64,000 nt of DNA. Origin: Pseudobacillus wudalianchiensis (GTDB lineage Bacteria; Bacillota; Bacilli; Bacillales; Domibacillaceae). Of the stretch, positions 46,646-55,360 are shown piece by piece; the stretch's first letter is position 1; each line of letters starts with the position of its first letter. Location: assembly GCF_001685015.1 (NCBI RefSeq), contig NZ_MAYT01000027.1, positions 280,589 to 344,588 on the forward strand, read 5' to 3'. Position numbers and translations under genes: made by a program. The notes under the pieces are model-generated. The model searched no databases, was not told where the DNA came from, and saw nothing but the letters and a program-made list of their open reading frames with translations.

Positions 46646-46995
46646 AGGCGTTCACTCCGAGTAGCTGTTACTTCGATATGATGATTCTTGATCTTTTTTG
46701 GAATCTGCAATATCAATTCAATGCCGTTCCAGATTATTTTGTCATTCATCCTAATGTCTGCAGACGGCAAGAAGTGAACAAGAAACGATTGAATCACCGT
46801 TGGATTAGGTTCTCCTTGGAGAATGGACTGATTCTTTTCCGTGAAGTAGCAAGGAACAGCAGTAAGGTTCGGAATCTTGCCATAGGAAAATTCTTCTTCC
46901 AAGTCACTCCCCGGTATGCCCCATGCTCCCTCACTCTTATCCTTCATCAAATGGTAGACATCACATCGATGAGTTAAAAGATTACGGTAACTCAT
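46642..46995 (-). CDS. XkdH-like (DUF3599) head-tail connector protein
   Basis: 117 residues starting MSYRNLLTHRCDVYHL, with PCYFTEKNQS and a beta-rich C-terminus, as in XkdH/DUF3599. Lies between the DUF3199-type and gp10-type genes, the standard neck order. Confidence 0.8.
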   Translation of the reverse strand: MSYRNLLTHRCDVYHLMKDKSEGAWGIPGSDLEEEFSYGKIPNLTAVPCYFTEKNQSILQGEPNPTVIQSFLVHFLPSADIRMNDKIIWNGIELILQIPKKIKNHHIEVTATRSERL

Positions 46996-47375
46996 AAGGC
47001 TCTCAACCTCATTTGAACACCGCCACTGTCTATCGGTTCCGTTTTAATAAATTCTTTCAATAAGCTTTTAACGTCTGGCTTTCGAATGGTTTGTCCATTG
47101 GCAAGCGTATAAGAGTAGTCCCCTATCTTTTCCGAGATATAGCCCTTGACGATTGATTCATCACTATTAATGAGTGCGTAGAATTGAACCATTTTCAATA
47201 AGGCTAGTCTTACTTTATCGGGAAGCAGAGCAACCTCAGAAAAGTCATGACCGACAATACTCTCGATCTCGATTTCTGCCTCCAGAATATCTTGTTCGAG
47301 TAGCGATGCCGGCCGCTCTTTTACTGCATCAAACACAGAGTATGCAATAACATCTGCGGGAGTGATGAGCAACAT
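46992..47375 (-). CDS. YqbG-like (DUF3199) head-tail connector
   Basis: 127 residues, mostly helical: LLITPADVIAYSVFDAV, EAEIEIESIVGHDFSEVALLP, and LKEFIKTEPIDSGGVQMRLRAL. This is the gp6-like connector pattern of skin YqbG. ATG 47375 is 3 bp after the stop of the small upstream gene, with GGAGTGA as ribosome-binding site. Confidence 0.8.
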   Translation of the reverse strand: MLLITPADVIAYSVFDAVKERPASLLEQDILEAEIEIESIVGHDFSEVALLPDKVRLALLKMVQFYALINSDESIVKGYISEKIGDYSYTLANGQTIRKPDVKSLLKEFIKTEPIDSGGVQMRLRAL

Positions 47376-47378
47376 CTA

Positions 47379-47540
47379 TCACTCCTTTTCTTTTTCTTCT
47401 TCATTGACGATTTTAAAGTACCCTGTTTTTACCGCTTCTTCGGCTTCTTTCTTTGTCTTCACTTCAACAAAAGGGTTACGAGCGTCAGCACTCACAATTC
47501 CGCTGTACGATAAAGCTTTGATCAATTTTAATTTCGTCAT
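47379..47540 (-). CDS. Small head-operon protein, 53 aa
   Basis: ATG 47540 preceded by GGGAGTG at 7 bp; reads MTKLKLIKALSYSGIVSADA and continues with a charged helix (VEVKTKKEAEEAVKTGYFKIV) to TGA at 47379. Fits between major capsid and connector genes. It resembles the short Rho-N/HeH-like proteins found in skin-type elements (YqbF), but this is weak. Confidence 0.7.
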   Translation of the reverse strand: MTKLKLIKALSYSGIVSADARNPFVEVKTKKEAEEAVKTGYFKIVNEEEKEKE

Positions 47541-47553
47541 GTAAAAACACTCC

Positions 47554-48483
47554 CTATGCCAAACCTTTTACTAGGACAGCAGCATCTTTTTCTTCGATAA
47601 TTGGATCAAAATCAAGGTGAACTACATAGAAGCGCTTATCTTGCATAATAGCCTCTTTGCCCTCAACTGTTTTGCGGATTTTCACGTCGTACGTATTAAC
47701 AACAATCAAGTTTTTCGGATTGACCAACATCATTTTATCTTTAGGCATACGTGGTACAGTCACGAAAGGAATGCTAGCCGGTGCATTCATAATGGATTCT
47801 GAAAGACCGCCACCATTTTTAATATTTTCGTTTAATAAATAATGCTCCCACTTTTGTTTCAAAGAGGGAGCAACTAGCCAACGTAATGAACCATCATTAT
47901 ATTTATCTGGTAATTGAGATAGGGCATCATAGAATACGTTAAGAGAAATAGCCCCCGCATCTTTTGCAGAACGATCTTCTACATGCGAACCTGTAGTCAG
48001 TTGTTTTAACCAACCATCATTGATTTTCAAAAAGTCATAGTCAGGATCTGTATCAAGAGTCGCTTCGTCGCCATTTAAATATAGATCTTCTAGGTCGATC
48101 CCTAGTTGAGTTGTCATAAGTTTTGTTACTGTGTCTTCAAAACCCTGTCCTTCAATATTTTCACGTAGAGACTCTTCTGTAATTTCCCATGGCAGTCGTA
48201 CAGCTGTTGTTGAGTATTCAACCTTATCGAACTTTGGTTTTTGACGGTATCCATCGTCTGTATCTTCTGTTTTCTTACGTAGAATACGAGAATCAATACC
48301 AATCTTATCGATTTCACCAGTTTTTGCACGCCGCATTTCTTTGCGGATTAATCCACCAAGCGCTGTTGCTTCAAATGTCTGCTGAATAAATTGTTTGGAC
48401 TGTTCAGGGTTTAAAAGACCTGAAGTAATCGAACCCGTTGTAATTGCCCCGTCTTTCAAAATCTGATTATTAGTGATAGTCAT
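47554..48483 (-). CDS. xkdG: Major capsid protein (XkdG)
   Basis: HK97-fold shell protein, 309 residues from ATG 48483 (GGGAG at 8 bp). SKQFIQQTFEATALGGLIRKEMR and AVRLPWEITEESLRENIEG are the N-terminal arm and E-loop type segments of the PBSX/skin capsid family; VHLDFDPIIEEKDAAVLVKG is the usual C-terminus. It follows the XkdF protease/scaffold gene. Confidence 0.92.
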   Translation of the reverse strand: MTITNNQILKDGAITTGSITSGLLNPEQSKQFIQQTFEATALGGLIRKEMRRAKTGEIDKIGIDSRILRKKTEDTDDGYRQKPKFDKVEYSTTAVRLPWEITEESLRENIEGQGFEDTVTKLMTTQLGIDLEDLYLNGDEATLDTDPDYDFLKINDGWLKQLTTGSHVEDRSAKDAGAISLNVFYDALSQLPDKYNDGSLRWLVAPSLKQKWEHYLLNENIKNGGGLSESIMNAPASIPFVTVPRMPKDKMMLVNPKNLIVVNTYDVKIRKTVEGKEAIMQDKRFYVVHLDFDPIIEEKDAAVLVKGLA

Positions 48484-48501
48484 AGACTTTACTCCCTTCA
48501 A

Positions 48502-49473
48502 TTAAAGAATCCCGCTTAGATAATGTTTCTGAATCTCTTCGTTCTCTGGTTCTTCTTGCGATTGCTTAGAAATATTGCGGGCTTTCTCTACTGCTTCTAA
48601 ACGCTTGTTTAGCGGTTCCAACGCTTTTGCAATGGTCTCCTCTAATTGCTTGCTGACATCATCTTGAGCCTGTTCTGATTGCTGCTCATTCTTTTCAATA
48701 GAATCCAAGCGTTTAACAAGTGGTTCCAGTGCCGCTTGTACGGCCTTTTCAATATCTTCTTTTTTCACTACGTCTTCCTCCTCTTCAACTTCTGACTTCA
48801 GCTCATTCAGAGCTTCAAATGCTGCATTGATTTTATCCATACGAGCGGCTGAAATCTTTCTCCCAGCCTTTTCAATGCTTCCCAAATCCTTCTCTGAAGC
48901 TCTTTGATTATCTTCTTTGCCAGAGAAGAAGTTTTTAATCAAATTAAAAAAGCCTTTCACTTCATCGTTTTCCGATTTAGTAACAGGCTTTTCGTGTTGC
49001 TTTTCAATTGTCTCAGCAGTACCGGCCATTGAATATCCAGTAATGGCTCCTTTCTTAATCTCTCCCCAAATCTCATCAGATGCCTTCGTAACAAGCACCC
49101 AAGATCCCTTTTTAATTGTCTCTTCACCAATCGTAAAGTCTGCTGGTGCAATGTAAGATTCAACCACCTCACCGACTCCTACATTGAAGTCATGCTGCTT
49201 ATCGATATTGCGAGCATCTCTCATAAAGCCATGAGCCGCTTTTTCAATTTCTGGAGCTGTCATATAATCCCCATGTGAATCTTCCACATCTGGCTCATAA
49301 ACAATTCCATATACTAGCTGCTGCTCTTCCTCTTCTTTGTTAATGAATAGCTTCACTTCTTTTTGAAAGTTTGACTCTCTATCTGATTTAGTAAAGAAAA
49401 ACTGCTTCTGGTTGGCTCCTTTGTCCACGTAAGAAACATGAGTAATATTAGCGTTAATTAATTCTCTTGGCAT
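48502..49473 (-). CDS. xkdF: XkdF-like prohead protease/scaffold protein
   Basis: N-terminal XkdF domain (VSYVDKGANQKQFFF, YGIVYEPDVEDSHGDYM, DKQHDF near residue 93), which resembles phage prohead serine proteases, followed from residue 190 by a Glu/Lys/Gln-rich coiled coil (LEETIAKALEPLNKRLEAVEK) of scaffold type. Probably processes or scaffolds the capsid. 323 residues, ATG after GGAGGTGA. Confidence 0.85.
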   Translation of the reverse strand: MPRELINANITHVSYVDKGANQKQFFFTKSDRESNFQKEVKLFINKEEEEQQLVYGIVYEPDVEDSHGDYMTAPEIEKAAHGFMRDARNIDKQHDFNVGVGEVVESYIAPADFTIGEETIKKGSWVLVTKASDEIWGEIKKGAITGYSMAGTAETIEKQHEKPVTKSENDEVKGFFNLIKNFFSGKEDNQRASEKDLGSIEKAGRKISAARMDKINAAFEALNELKSEVEEEEDVVKKEDIEKAVQAALEPLVKRLDSIEKNEQQSEQAQDDVSKQLEETIAKALEPLNKRLEAVEKARNISKQSQEEPENEEIQKHYLSGIL

Positions 49474-49546
49474 TTATCGCTCACCTCCCTCCATAAGATA
49501 TCCCCTAAAAAATATATCTTCATAAGGCTCACTCCATTCTAAAAAA

Positions 49547-49555
49547 TGGTATAAT
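49547..49555 (+). promoter_or_regulatory. Extended -10 promoter of the plus-strand cassette
   Basis: TGGTATAAT: consensus -10 with upstream TG, no convincing -35 at 17 bp. It points against the head operon and would start RNA at about 49562, just at the left 13-bp repeat. Confidence 0.65.
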
Positions 49556-49566
49556 CATATAAGCAC

Positions 49567-49833
49567 TTATACGCTTAGGTTAGGGTCAGCAACCATCAGT
49601 GCAATTCCGCTGGGAGTTATTTCAATAGTAGTTTTATTCGCCCTCTTTTCGCTAATGAGATATGCAAGTTACAGATTGATGTCCACGTCTGTGGTATCAA
49701 AAAAGGAGGAGTTGCCTATGAAAAAAACAAAATTCCGTAAAACGTTTTTTGAATTCCTAGGGTCAGCGATTGAAACTATGTGGGCGTTTATTATTGGATA
49801 CTCAGCTAGTGCTACGCTGGCCTAAGCGTATAA
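49567..49833 (+). other. 267-bp cassette bounded by perfect 13-bp inverted repeats
   Basis: TTATACGCTTAGG at 49567-49579 and its exact complement at 49821-49833 bound a segment inserted between the minus-strand muF-like and xkdF genes. It contains a plus-strand promoter just outside its left end, an untranslated leader of about 155 nt, and a 35-codon reading frame whose stop codon lies in the right repeat. A direct repeat TAGGGTCAGC occurs at the leader start and inside the frame. A transcript from the promoter could pair its 5' and 3' ends. No target-site duplication was seen. Confidence 0.7.
49718..49825 (+). CDS. 35-residue membrane peptide (candidate toxin-like)
   Basis: ATG 49718 is 6 bp after a near-perfect AAAAGGAGGAG site. 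The peptide has a strongly basic start (MKKTKFRKTFF), then one hydrophobic segment (FLGSAIETMWAFIIGYSASA) and stops with TAA at 49823. Basic-plus-hydrophobic peptides of 30-60 residues in skin/SP-beta elements (TxpA, BsrG, YonT) are type I toxins; sequence similarity to them is not evident, so the function is inference. The same frame is open upstream into a second hydrophobic stretch without a good start. Confidence 0.6.
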   Translation: MKKTKFRKTFFEFLGSAIETMWAFIIGYSASATLA

Positions 49834-49834
49834 T

Positions 49835-50734
49835 TTATACTTCATTCATTACCTGTTGTCTCAACTCCTCTTTCTCTTCCTTACTTAATCCAAGAATAGA
49901 TTCACTAACCACGGGAGATAGCACGCAATGACAATTCACCCGCTCACTGGCTGGTAAAGATGGATCTCTCGGATAATCGGCTGCATAACCATTTACATTA
50001 AACTTTTCATCAACAGGGATCTCTTTACCGTCTAACTCTTGATGCTCTTTGCGCGGTTTATTTTTCTTTGATCCAGAATGTCGCCACCGCTTTTTCTCCA
50101 CTGCTGGGCTTTGACGATAGGCTTCAACTTGAGCTACAGATGATGCCGTTAAGACCTCTGTTATTGCCGTTGTGCGAGCACGTTGCCGGTCAAATTCAGG
50201 CAAGTCCTTTATGGCTAGCTCTGCATCCTGAATAGAGCCGCCTTCCTCAATGACTTTTTTCAACTCCCTTTCAAGCGCTTCATGAGTGTTCAACTCCATC
50301 AATTTACCAAGTTCCTTGGACCACTCCTCAATCCAAGTGACGCTTCGGTTAGATAGTGTCTCGAAAGGCACGTCTTTATCTATTGCATCCATTAGTTCAG
50401 CAGCCAAACCAGCTATTGTTAACTGAAGAAAAGCAGATGTCTCTTCCTCCATTTCCTCTGCAAATTCATCTTCTGCGAATAGATTGCTTGTCAGATAGAT
50501 CAATAAGGCCTGCAAAGTGATGTCCTTTCCTATATAGGATTTAACACCGTCTAAATAATACTTCCGCTGTTTCCTTAGCAATTTAGCTATCTTTCTCTCA
50601 TAAACTTCAACATAACCGGGTATACTTTCTAAACCGAGGAAGTCAGGAATAACATCTGTGAGCCTTTCACCTTCTTCCTCGGCTTTAGCAATGTACTCAT
50701 TCAGGCTTACTAGTAATTTGTCCACTTTGCTCAT
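49835..50734 (-). CDS. MuF-like minor head protein (SPP1 gp7 family)
   Basis: 299 residues. A helical N-terminal half is followed by the phage-Mu F domain (about 215-280): RHSGSKKNKPRKEHQELDG, then FNVNGYAADYPRD and the Cys/His segment ASERVNCHCVLSP. Ejected or structural minor head protein, next to the portal as usual. Overlaps the portal stop by 4 bp. Confidence 0.88.
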   Translation of the reverse strand: MSKVDKLLVSLNEYIAKAEEEGERLTDVIPDFLGLESIPGYVEVYERKIAKLLRKQRKYYLDGVKSYIGKDITLQALLIYLTSNLFAEDEFAEEMEEETSAFLQLTIAGLAAELMDAIDKDVPFETLSNRSVTWIEEWSKELGKLMELNTHEALERELKKVIEEGGSIQDAELAIKDLPEFDRQRARTTAITEVLTASSVAQVEAYRQSPAVEKKRWRHSGSKKNKPRKEHQELDGKEIPVDEKFNVNGYAADYPRDPSLPASERVNCHCVLSPVVSESILGLSKEEKEELRQQVMNEV

Positions 50735-52275
50735 GACCGAATCTCCTCCAGCACATCCCGTAAGTCTTTTAAAATGTTAATCAACTCATTTTGTCCTGGC
50801 ATTGCTTTTGATTTGGTCAACAAGGCTAGTGGATTGCTTTGTTGCTGCTGCAGACTATTTAAGACCACTGGGAACGGCACGTTATACTCATCAGGAAGTG
50901 TTTCGAGTTCTTTTCCGAGTAAGTGTCCTAGTAAATCTCTTAAATCGTTAGGTACAGCTGCTCCAGCATTAATAAATGGCGTTAATGCATTAGCTGTTTC
51001 AAGGGGATCACCAAAATTCGGTCCCTTTAAAGCTAACCTGACATTAAAAATATTCAAGTCTGGCAGAAACAACGTATTGAGCTTACCTACAATATTATTT
51101 CTCTCAGGTTGGAAGACTTGCTCCTCCGTCACTTTCCGAGCCGTATCCGCCGTGGCTTTATTATAATCTTGAGACTCACCTGTATATAAAGGCGGCAGCC
51201 GGAAAGCAGAACGGATTTTGTCACGGCTTTTTTGATCGTATTCCAGGAAGAGCGCGTCCTGTTGAAGAATTTCAGCAAGTGGTTTAATCTCTACTTTTAC
51301 TGGAGTAATCTTCTCATCCCCCATTGACAAGCCTTCCTGTTCTATCCCCTCCGCCTCTAACAATAAGAATTTATGAGCGTTCTCTACGCCTTCAATGCCA
51401 TTCATATATTCTTGAATGGCTGTGTAAGAGTCCTCCGACAACATGCCATTTTCTACTGTGATAACAGCTGGTACATGACGCCCTTGCTTAAAGTACAGAT
51501 AATTGAGCTCTTCCGCTTTCCTAGCACCGTATAAATGTACAATGTGGCCAATCCAGCGAGGAACGCCATATGTACCGCTCCCAATTTTAAAATGAATGAT
51601 TTCTGTTGCGCGTAAGTTTTCCGGCGTATTTTCATCAAACTTCCCATTGGCCAGATTCATGATTCGTGGATCTCCGTATTCTTTGAAGTACACTTTCTTT
51701 CCATTAATCATCTGGACAAACTTCCGGAATGTACGCCACCGCTTAATCTGCTTCTTCTCACCATTCTCTGTGATGAAATACTCCACTTCTTCAGGAACGG
51801 TTCTGGCACCAATTCTCATATACTGGCCATCCACATATTCAATACCAGCTGGCCGATTTAATGAGTCTCGTAAAACCTCGATATATCCGTTTCCCATCTT
51901 TTCACGATCTTCAAGTGCATAGCCCAAAATCGTTTCAGCTTCCTCGTCATAGTTCAGATAACGAATAAATTCTTCAAGCCGAATCCATTCTTCTTCTGCA
52001 GCTTTCTTCTCCTCTACAGACAGAGTCTCATCATTCACATCAAATACATATTCAGGCTGAAACCCAAATCCAACAATGTTTGTTTTGTACGCATCTATGC
52101 ATTGTTGAATGATTGTTGAGTACTCACCGATTGCTTTTAACTCTTTCAAATTGTAAGGCGGTTGAACAATATCATCTCCATAGGAGGACTGAAATGGATC
52201 ATCGTATATTTGTTTGCTATTTACAGAAAGTCCTTCTGTCTTAAACACACGGACATTTAACTTCTGCTGGCTCAT
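50731..52275 (-). CDS. xkdE: Portal protein (PBSX XkdE type)
   Basis: Dodecameric vertex through which DNA is packaged. 514 residues; IIQQCIDAYKTNIVGFGFQP, DREKMGNGYIEVLRD, PRWIGHIVHLYGARKAEELNYLYFKQGRHVPAVI and RLPPLYTGESQDYNKATADTA are the conserved portal pieces. ATG 52275 is 3 bp after the terminase stop, within the AGGAGG of the terminase tail. Confidence 0.93.
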   Translation of the reverse strand: MSQQKLNVRVFKTEGLSVNSKQIYDDPFQSSYGDDIVQPPYNLKELKAIGEYSTIIQQCIDAYKTNIVGFGFQPEYVFDVNDETLSVEEKKAAEEEWIRLEEFIRYLNYDEEAETILGYALEDREKMGNGYIEVLRDSLNRPAGIEYVDGQYMRIGARTVPEEVEYFITENGEKKQIKRWRTFRKFVQMINGKKVYFKEYGDPRIMNLANGKFDENTPENLRATEIIHFKIGSGTYGVPRWIGHIVHLYGARKAEELNYLYFKQGRHVPAVITVENGMLSEDSYTAIQEYMNGIEGVENAHKFLLLEAEGIEQEGLSMGDEKITPVKVEIKPLAEILQQDALFLEYDQKSRDKIRSAFRLPPLYTGESQDYNKATADTARKVTEEQVFQPERNNIVGKLNTLFLPDLNIFNVRLALKGPNFGDPLETANALTPFINAGAAVPNDLRDLLGHLLGKELETLPDEYNVPFPVVLNSLQQQQSNPLALLTKSKAMPGQNELINILKDLRDVLEEIRS

Positions 52276-52278
52276 TGT

Positions 52279-52372
52279 TTACCTCCTTTCGCGCTTTGGC
52301 CGTTTTCTCTCTTTTTGTTTTTCTTTTAGATCAGCTACCTCATATCCGTCTAAACCATACCAAGCGGCACTA
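52279..52372 (-). CDS. xtmB: Large terminase, exon 2
   Basis: Frame reading SAAWYGLDGYEVADLKEKQ and a basic tail to TAA at 52281-52279. It has no start or ribosome-binding site and completes the terminase C-terminus when joined to exon 1 (junction codon TT|T, giving AHTFSAAWYGL). Joined length is 431 codons plus stop, close to PBSX XtmB (433). Confidence 0.88.
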
Positions 52373-53366
52373 CATTTTGTTATCGCAAAGACTCTTTATT
52401 CTCTGCTTCTTACGGTTGTTTTTCCCGTAAGATCGGACTATCTTTTAATTCACTGTAATCCAAAGGGTATATCTTAAATTTTTCTCTAACTAACCAGTTA
52501 TATTTAATCGCATCAGTAACATTCACTTTGTTTTCAAAAAACTCTCTTGCTCTTCTATTATTCGGAAAATACTTTTTTTCTCCCGTATGCACATTTTCGA
52601 CAACTACAGTTTGATATCCTGATTCTTTATTAATCTTGATTATCTGCTCAATTTTTAGTGGTTCACTTAGAAAATAATAATTTTTAACCCTTCTATTCAG
52701 TCCTCTTGTTTGTGAATAGCCAAGTGTTTGTATAGTAGCTTGATTCATCCCCCTAAATTCCCCCACAAAATTGAGAAGGTAATCGTAAACAAAAATCGTT
52801 TCTGTTCTTTTAAGCACTTGCCTTTCAGTGCCCGTACCGTAGTTCACATTATCAATACGACTTATCCATTCTAGATTGCAGACATCATTATTTTCTTTAT
52901 TCTCATCTTTATGGTTAACTTCCGGTAAATTTGTGGGATTTGGAATGAATGCCATAGCAACCAGCCGGTGTACGTATGCTTTTTTCCATTTCCTTATACC
53001 TTTGATTTTTAGGGAAACTACTTTATAACCTCTTCCATTATCATGCTGAAACAAATACCCTTTTTTACTTTCCGAATATACATTTCCTTTTTCGTCAATA
53101 AAGTAAATGTCTAATACGTTTTCATACCCTTTTAAAGTGTTTATCTGGATCATATAATATCACCTCATGAATATTATAACGTACCAAATAACACAATGTT
53201 AATACTATCAACAGTGAATTTCGCGGTCTCGTGGACGAATTATTGTTTCCTCATCGTCTAGTCTCTGCCCCTGACTATGCCTTTTATTTCATAGCCTTCG
53301 GTTCGGATTAGCAATTTCAGCCTTCCCGCTTAATCCCGCGATTTATACACGTCTAGTTATACCACC
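52373..53366 (-). mobile_element. Group I intron in the large terminase gene
   Basis: 994 nt. Minus-strand core elements in order: P/Q region with AAGCGGGAAGGCTGAAATTGC and AATCCGAACC (53298-53335), R element GGGGCAGAGACTAGACG (about 53253-53269), and S element AAAAGATAGTCCG (52446-52434), where GACTA of R pairs TAGTC of S as P7. A P9 hairpin CTTACGG...CCGTAAG follows. Exon 1 ends ACACGTT, which pairs with GACGTGT inside the intron with U.G at the splice site (P1), and the intron ends in G. It carries an HNH gene. Confidence 0.9.
52410..53153 (-). CDS. Intron-encoded HNH homing endonuclease
   Basis: 247 residues. N-terminal NUMOD4-like part (YFIDEKGNVYSESKKGYLF), HNH core VHRLVAMAFIPNPTNLPEVNHKDENKENN..CNLEW (about residues 61-98), then a DNA-binding intron-associated repeat (VYDYLLNFVGEFRGMNQATIQTLG). 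ATG 53153 has GAGGTGA upstream. The final codons overlap the S element and P9 of the ribozyme. Presumed to cut intronless terminase genes to spread the intron. Confidence 0.9.
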   Translation of the reverse strand: MIQINTLKGYENVLDIYFIDEKGNVYSESKKGYLFQHDNGRGYKVVSLKIKGIRKWKKAYVHRLVAMAFIPNPTNLPEVNHKDENKENNDVCNLEWISRIDNVNYGTGTERQVLKRTETIFVYDYLLNFVGEFRGMNQATIQTLGYSQTRGLNRRVKNYYFLSEPLKIEQIIKINKESGYQTVVVENVHTGEKKYFPNNRRAREFFENKVNVTDAIKYNWLVREKFKIYPLDYSELKDSPILREKQP

Positions 53367-54568
53367 AACGTGTGAGCATCGATATTGAATTCATCCGGTA
53401 TGATGTGGCCGTTTCGGTCTACCTTGTACACAAGGTTTTTCCATTCACGGATTGTGTTTGGACATTCATCGGAACAGATAATTTTACGGAATCGTTTCAT
53501 TTTCTTTGTGTTTTGTAAGCGAGAGCCCGGAAACTTATGAGCACCAACCATGTTGAAGCCTTGTTTGCGGAAATATCGAATGGTTTTCGGCTCTGCGCTA
53601 TCAGCAATAATCCGCTCACCGTTTTCCCTAAGTTCCTTTAGATCCTCCGCTGTCTCATCATCCGTTTGATTATTTTTGTAATACTCCCAGTAGATGTACA
53701 AGTAAAGCTTCTCTGTATCTACCACCATACGTAAAGCAGCGTTAAAGGAATCCACAAATCCAAAGTCCATTCCAGTACGGAACAGTGGCTTCCCAATGTT
53801 GTTTATTGCTTCTAAAACATCATTGTGAGGAGCTTCTTCGAACTGTGGCAGCACTCGCTTTCCATTCATGCCAAAATGACCTTTCCGAGCAACGCGGTAA
53901 AGGTCTGGATCGTACTCTTTTAGCTCTTCCAACTGTTCAATATAGCTTTCAGGTAAAAATAAATTGTCATCAGCCGTTGAGTGGTGATAGTATGTGTCAT
54001 TCGTTATGATAGTTTTCTGTTTGTACAGCTCCTGGTCATCAAGAATGAAGCGGTTATTCTGCTCATCTTTGAAGAAGTGCAAATAGGTCCAGTTATCCTC
54101 TCCCACTGGATTCGTTGAAAGAATCATATGCAGTTTCAAGGCTGGATGTCTTAAACGGCCAAGTAATTCTTTAAAGCCTGCATATTTGACCTCAGAACAT
54201 TCTTCTACCCATATAAGAGAAACATTGTTGATTGATTTCAATTTCGCTGGCTTATCCATCCCTTTAAAGATGATCTTGCTGCCGTTTGGAAAGCGAATTT
54301 GCATGGGAGAGCTAACACACTTGATTTTATGATCCAGTTCTAGATCAGTAACAATCTCTTCAAGCAACGAGAATGTAGAATCCCTATGTGTGTCGTACAC
54401 TTCTCGGACAACCAAAGCGGTCCGTTTCTCTTCAAGTAGCTTTAAAATAATTTTTAGGGCTACATGATAGCTTTTGCTGCTGCCATAACCTCCGACAAGA
54501 AACTGAAACTTTGTTGACCAATCAAAAAGAAAATCTTCGAAGTGAGGATTTACTTCTTTTTCAATCAT
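53367..54568 (-). CDS. xtmB: Large terminase, exon 1 (PBSX XtmB type)
   Basis: ATPase-nuclease that packages DNA. Walker A-like [15 protein letters not shown] near residue 28, Walker [11 protein letters not shown] near residue 134, nuclease acids in GMDFGFVDS and [14 protein letters not shown]. The unspliced frame runs only three codons past the intron border and would lack the last 31 residues. Overlaps the small terminase by 4 bp. Confidence 0.93.
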
Positions 54569-55275
54569 GAACCCTCACTCTTTCGCTTAATAAGAATTTC
54601 AATTGGGCCGTCATCATCGCTGGATAGCTTATCAACTTCAGCTTTGGTTTTTTGGATAGTGAGGTTCATTTGCTCAAGCTTCAAGCGACGTTCATCATCA
54701 ATATGTGCTAGTTCATCAAACTGTCTAATCAAATTGCGAAGTTCAGCCATTGCTCTAGATTGAGCATTTAAAAACGTTGCCTGACGATCCCAAGCGAACT
54801 GAAACTCCCATTCTCGTTCTTCCGAAAAGTCTGCATCCTTTTTCTTTTTGAGCTCTTTGATCATTTCTTCTTTACTATCAACAAACATAATCCTCTGAGC
54901 CCGGATAATAGCAGCATACTGAATTTGAATCTGATCCCAGATTAAATCAGCTGGTGACCGTTCATTGAGGCTTTCCATAATCTCTAACGTTTCTTCGGGG
55001 AGAAATTTAGAAAAGAAGCCATGAGTAACAGCATTCTGATTCCCTTTTGGAGCAGCCCCACCTTTATTTCCTTTGGCATTTATATTTCCCTTGGGTGCAC
55101 CTCTCTTTTTTGTGTGCACACTTTTTTCCGAGGGTGCACCCCGGTTGCGATTCCATCCATAACGCTTTTTCCAAGACTTTACCGTGTTGATAGATACCTC
55201 GTACTTTTCAGCAATGTCTTTGTATTTCATGCCTTTGACGTAATCTTTTTCTGCTAATACATACTTTTCAGCCAT
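54565..55275 (-). CDS. xtmA: Small terminase (PBSX XtmA type)
   Basis: DNA-recognising terminase subunit, 236 residues. N-terminal helix-turn-helix ([32 protein letters not shown]), then the typical [24 protein letters not shown] glycine/asparagine linker and a coiled-coil oligomerisation part. Sits first in the packaging operon, immediately downstream of an intrinsic terminator. Confidence 0.92.
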   Translation of the reverse strand: MAEKYVLAEKDYVKGMKYKDIAEKYEVSINTVKSWKKRYGWNRNRGAPSEKSVHTKKRGAPKGNINAKGNKGGAAPKGNQNAVTHGFFSKFLPEETLEIMESLNERSPADLIWDQIQIQYAAIIRAQRIMFVDSKEEMIKELKKKKDADFSEEREWEFQFAWDRQATFLNAQSRAMAELRNLIRQFDELAHIDDERRLKLEQMNLTIQKTKAEVDKLSSDDDGPIEILIKRKSEGS

Positions 55276-55321
55276 GCTACATCACCTGCCACCTCCGATA
55301 TTTATGTTTGTTTTGGGAAAG

Positions 55322-55346
55322 AAAAAAGCACCCCGAAGGATGCTTT
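55322..55346 (-). terminator. Terminator directly upstream of the packaging operon
   Basis: AAAGCATCC TTCG GGGTGCTTTTTT: tetraloop hairpin with T run on the minus strand, 45 nt before the xtmA ribosome-binding site. Confidence 0.88.
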
Positions 55347-55360
55347 ATTAATCAATAAAA

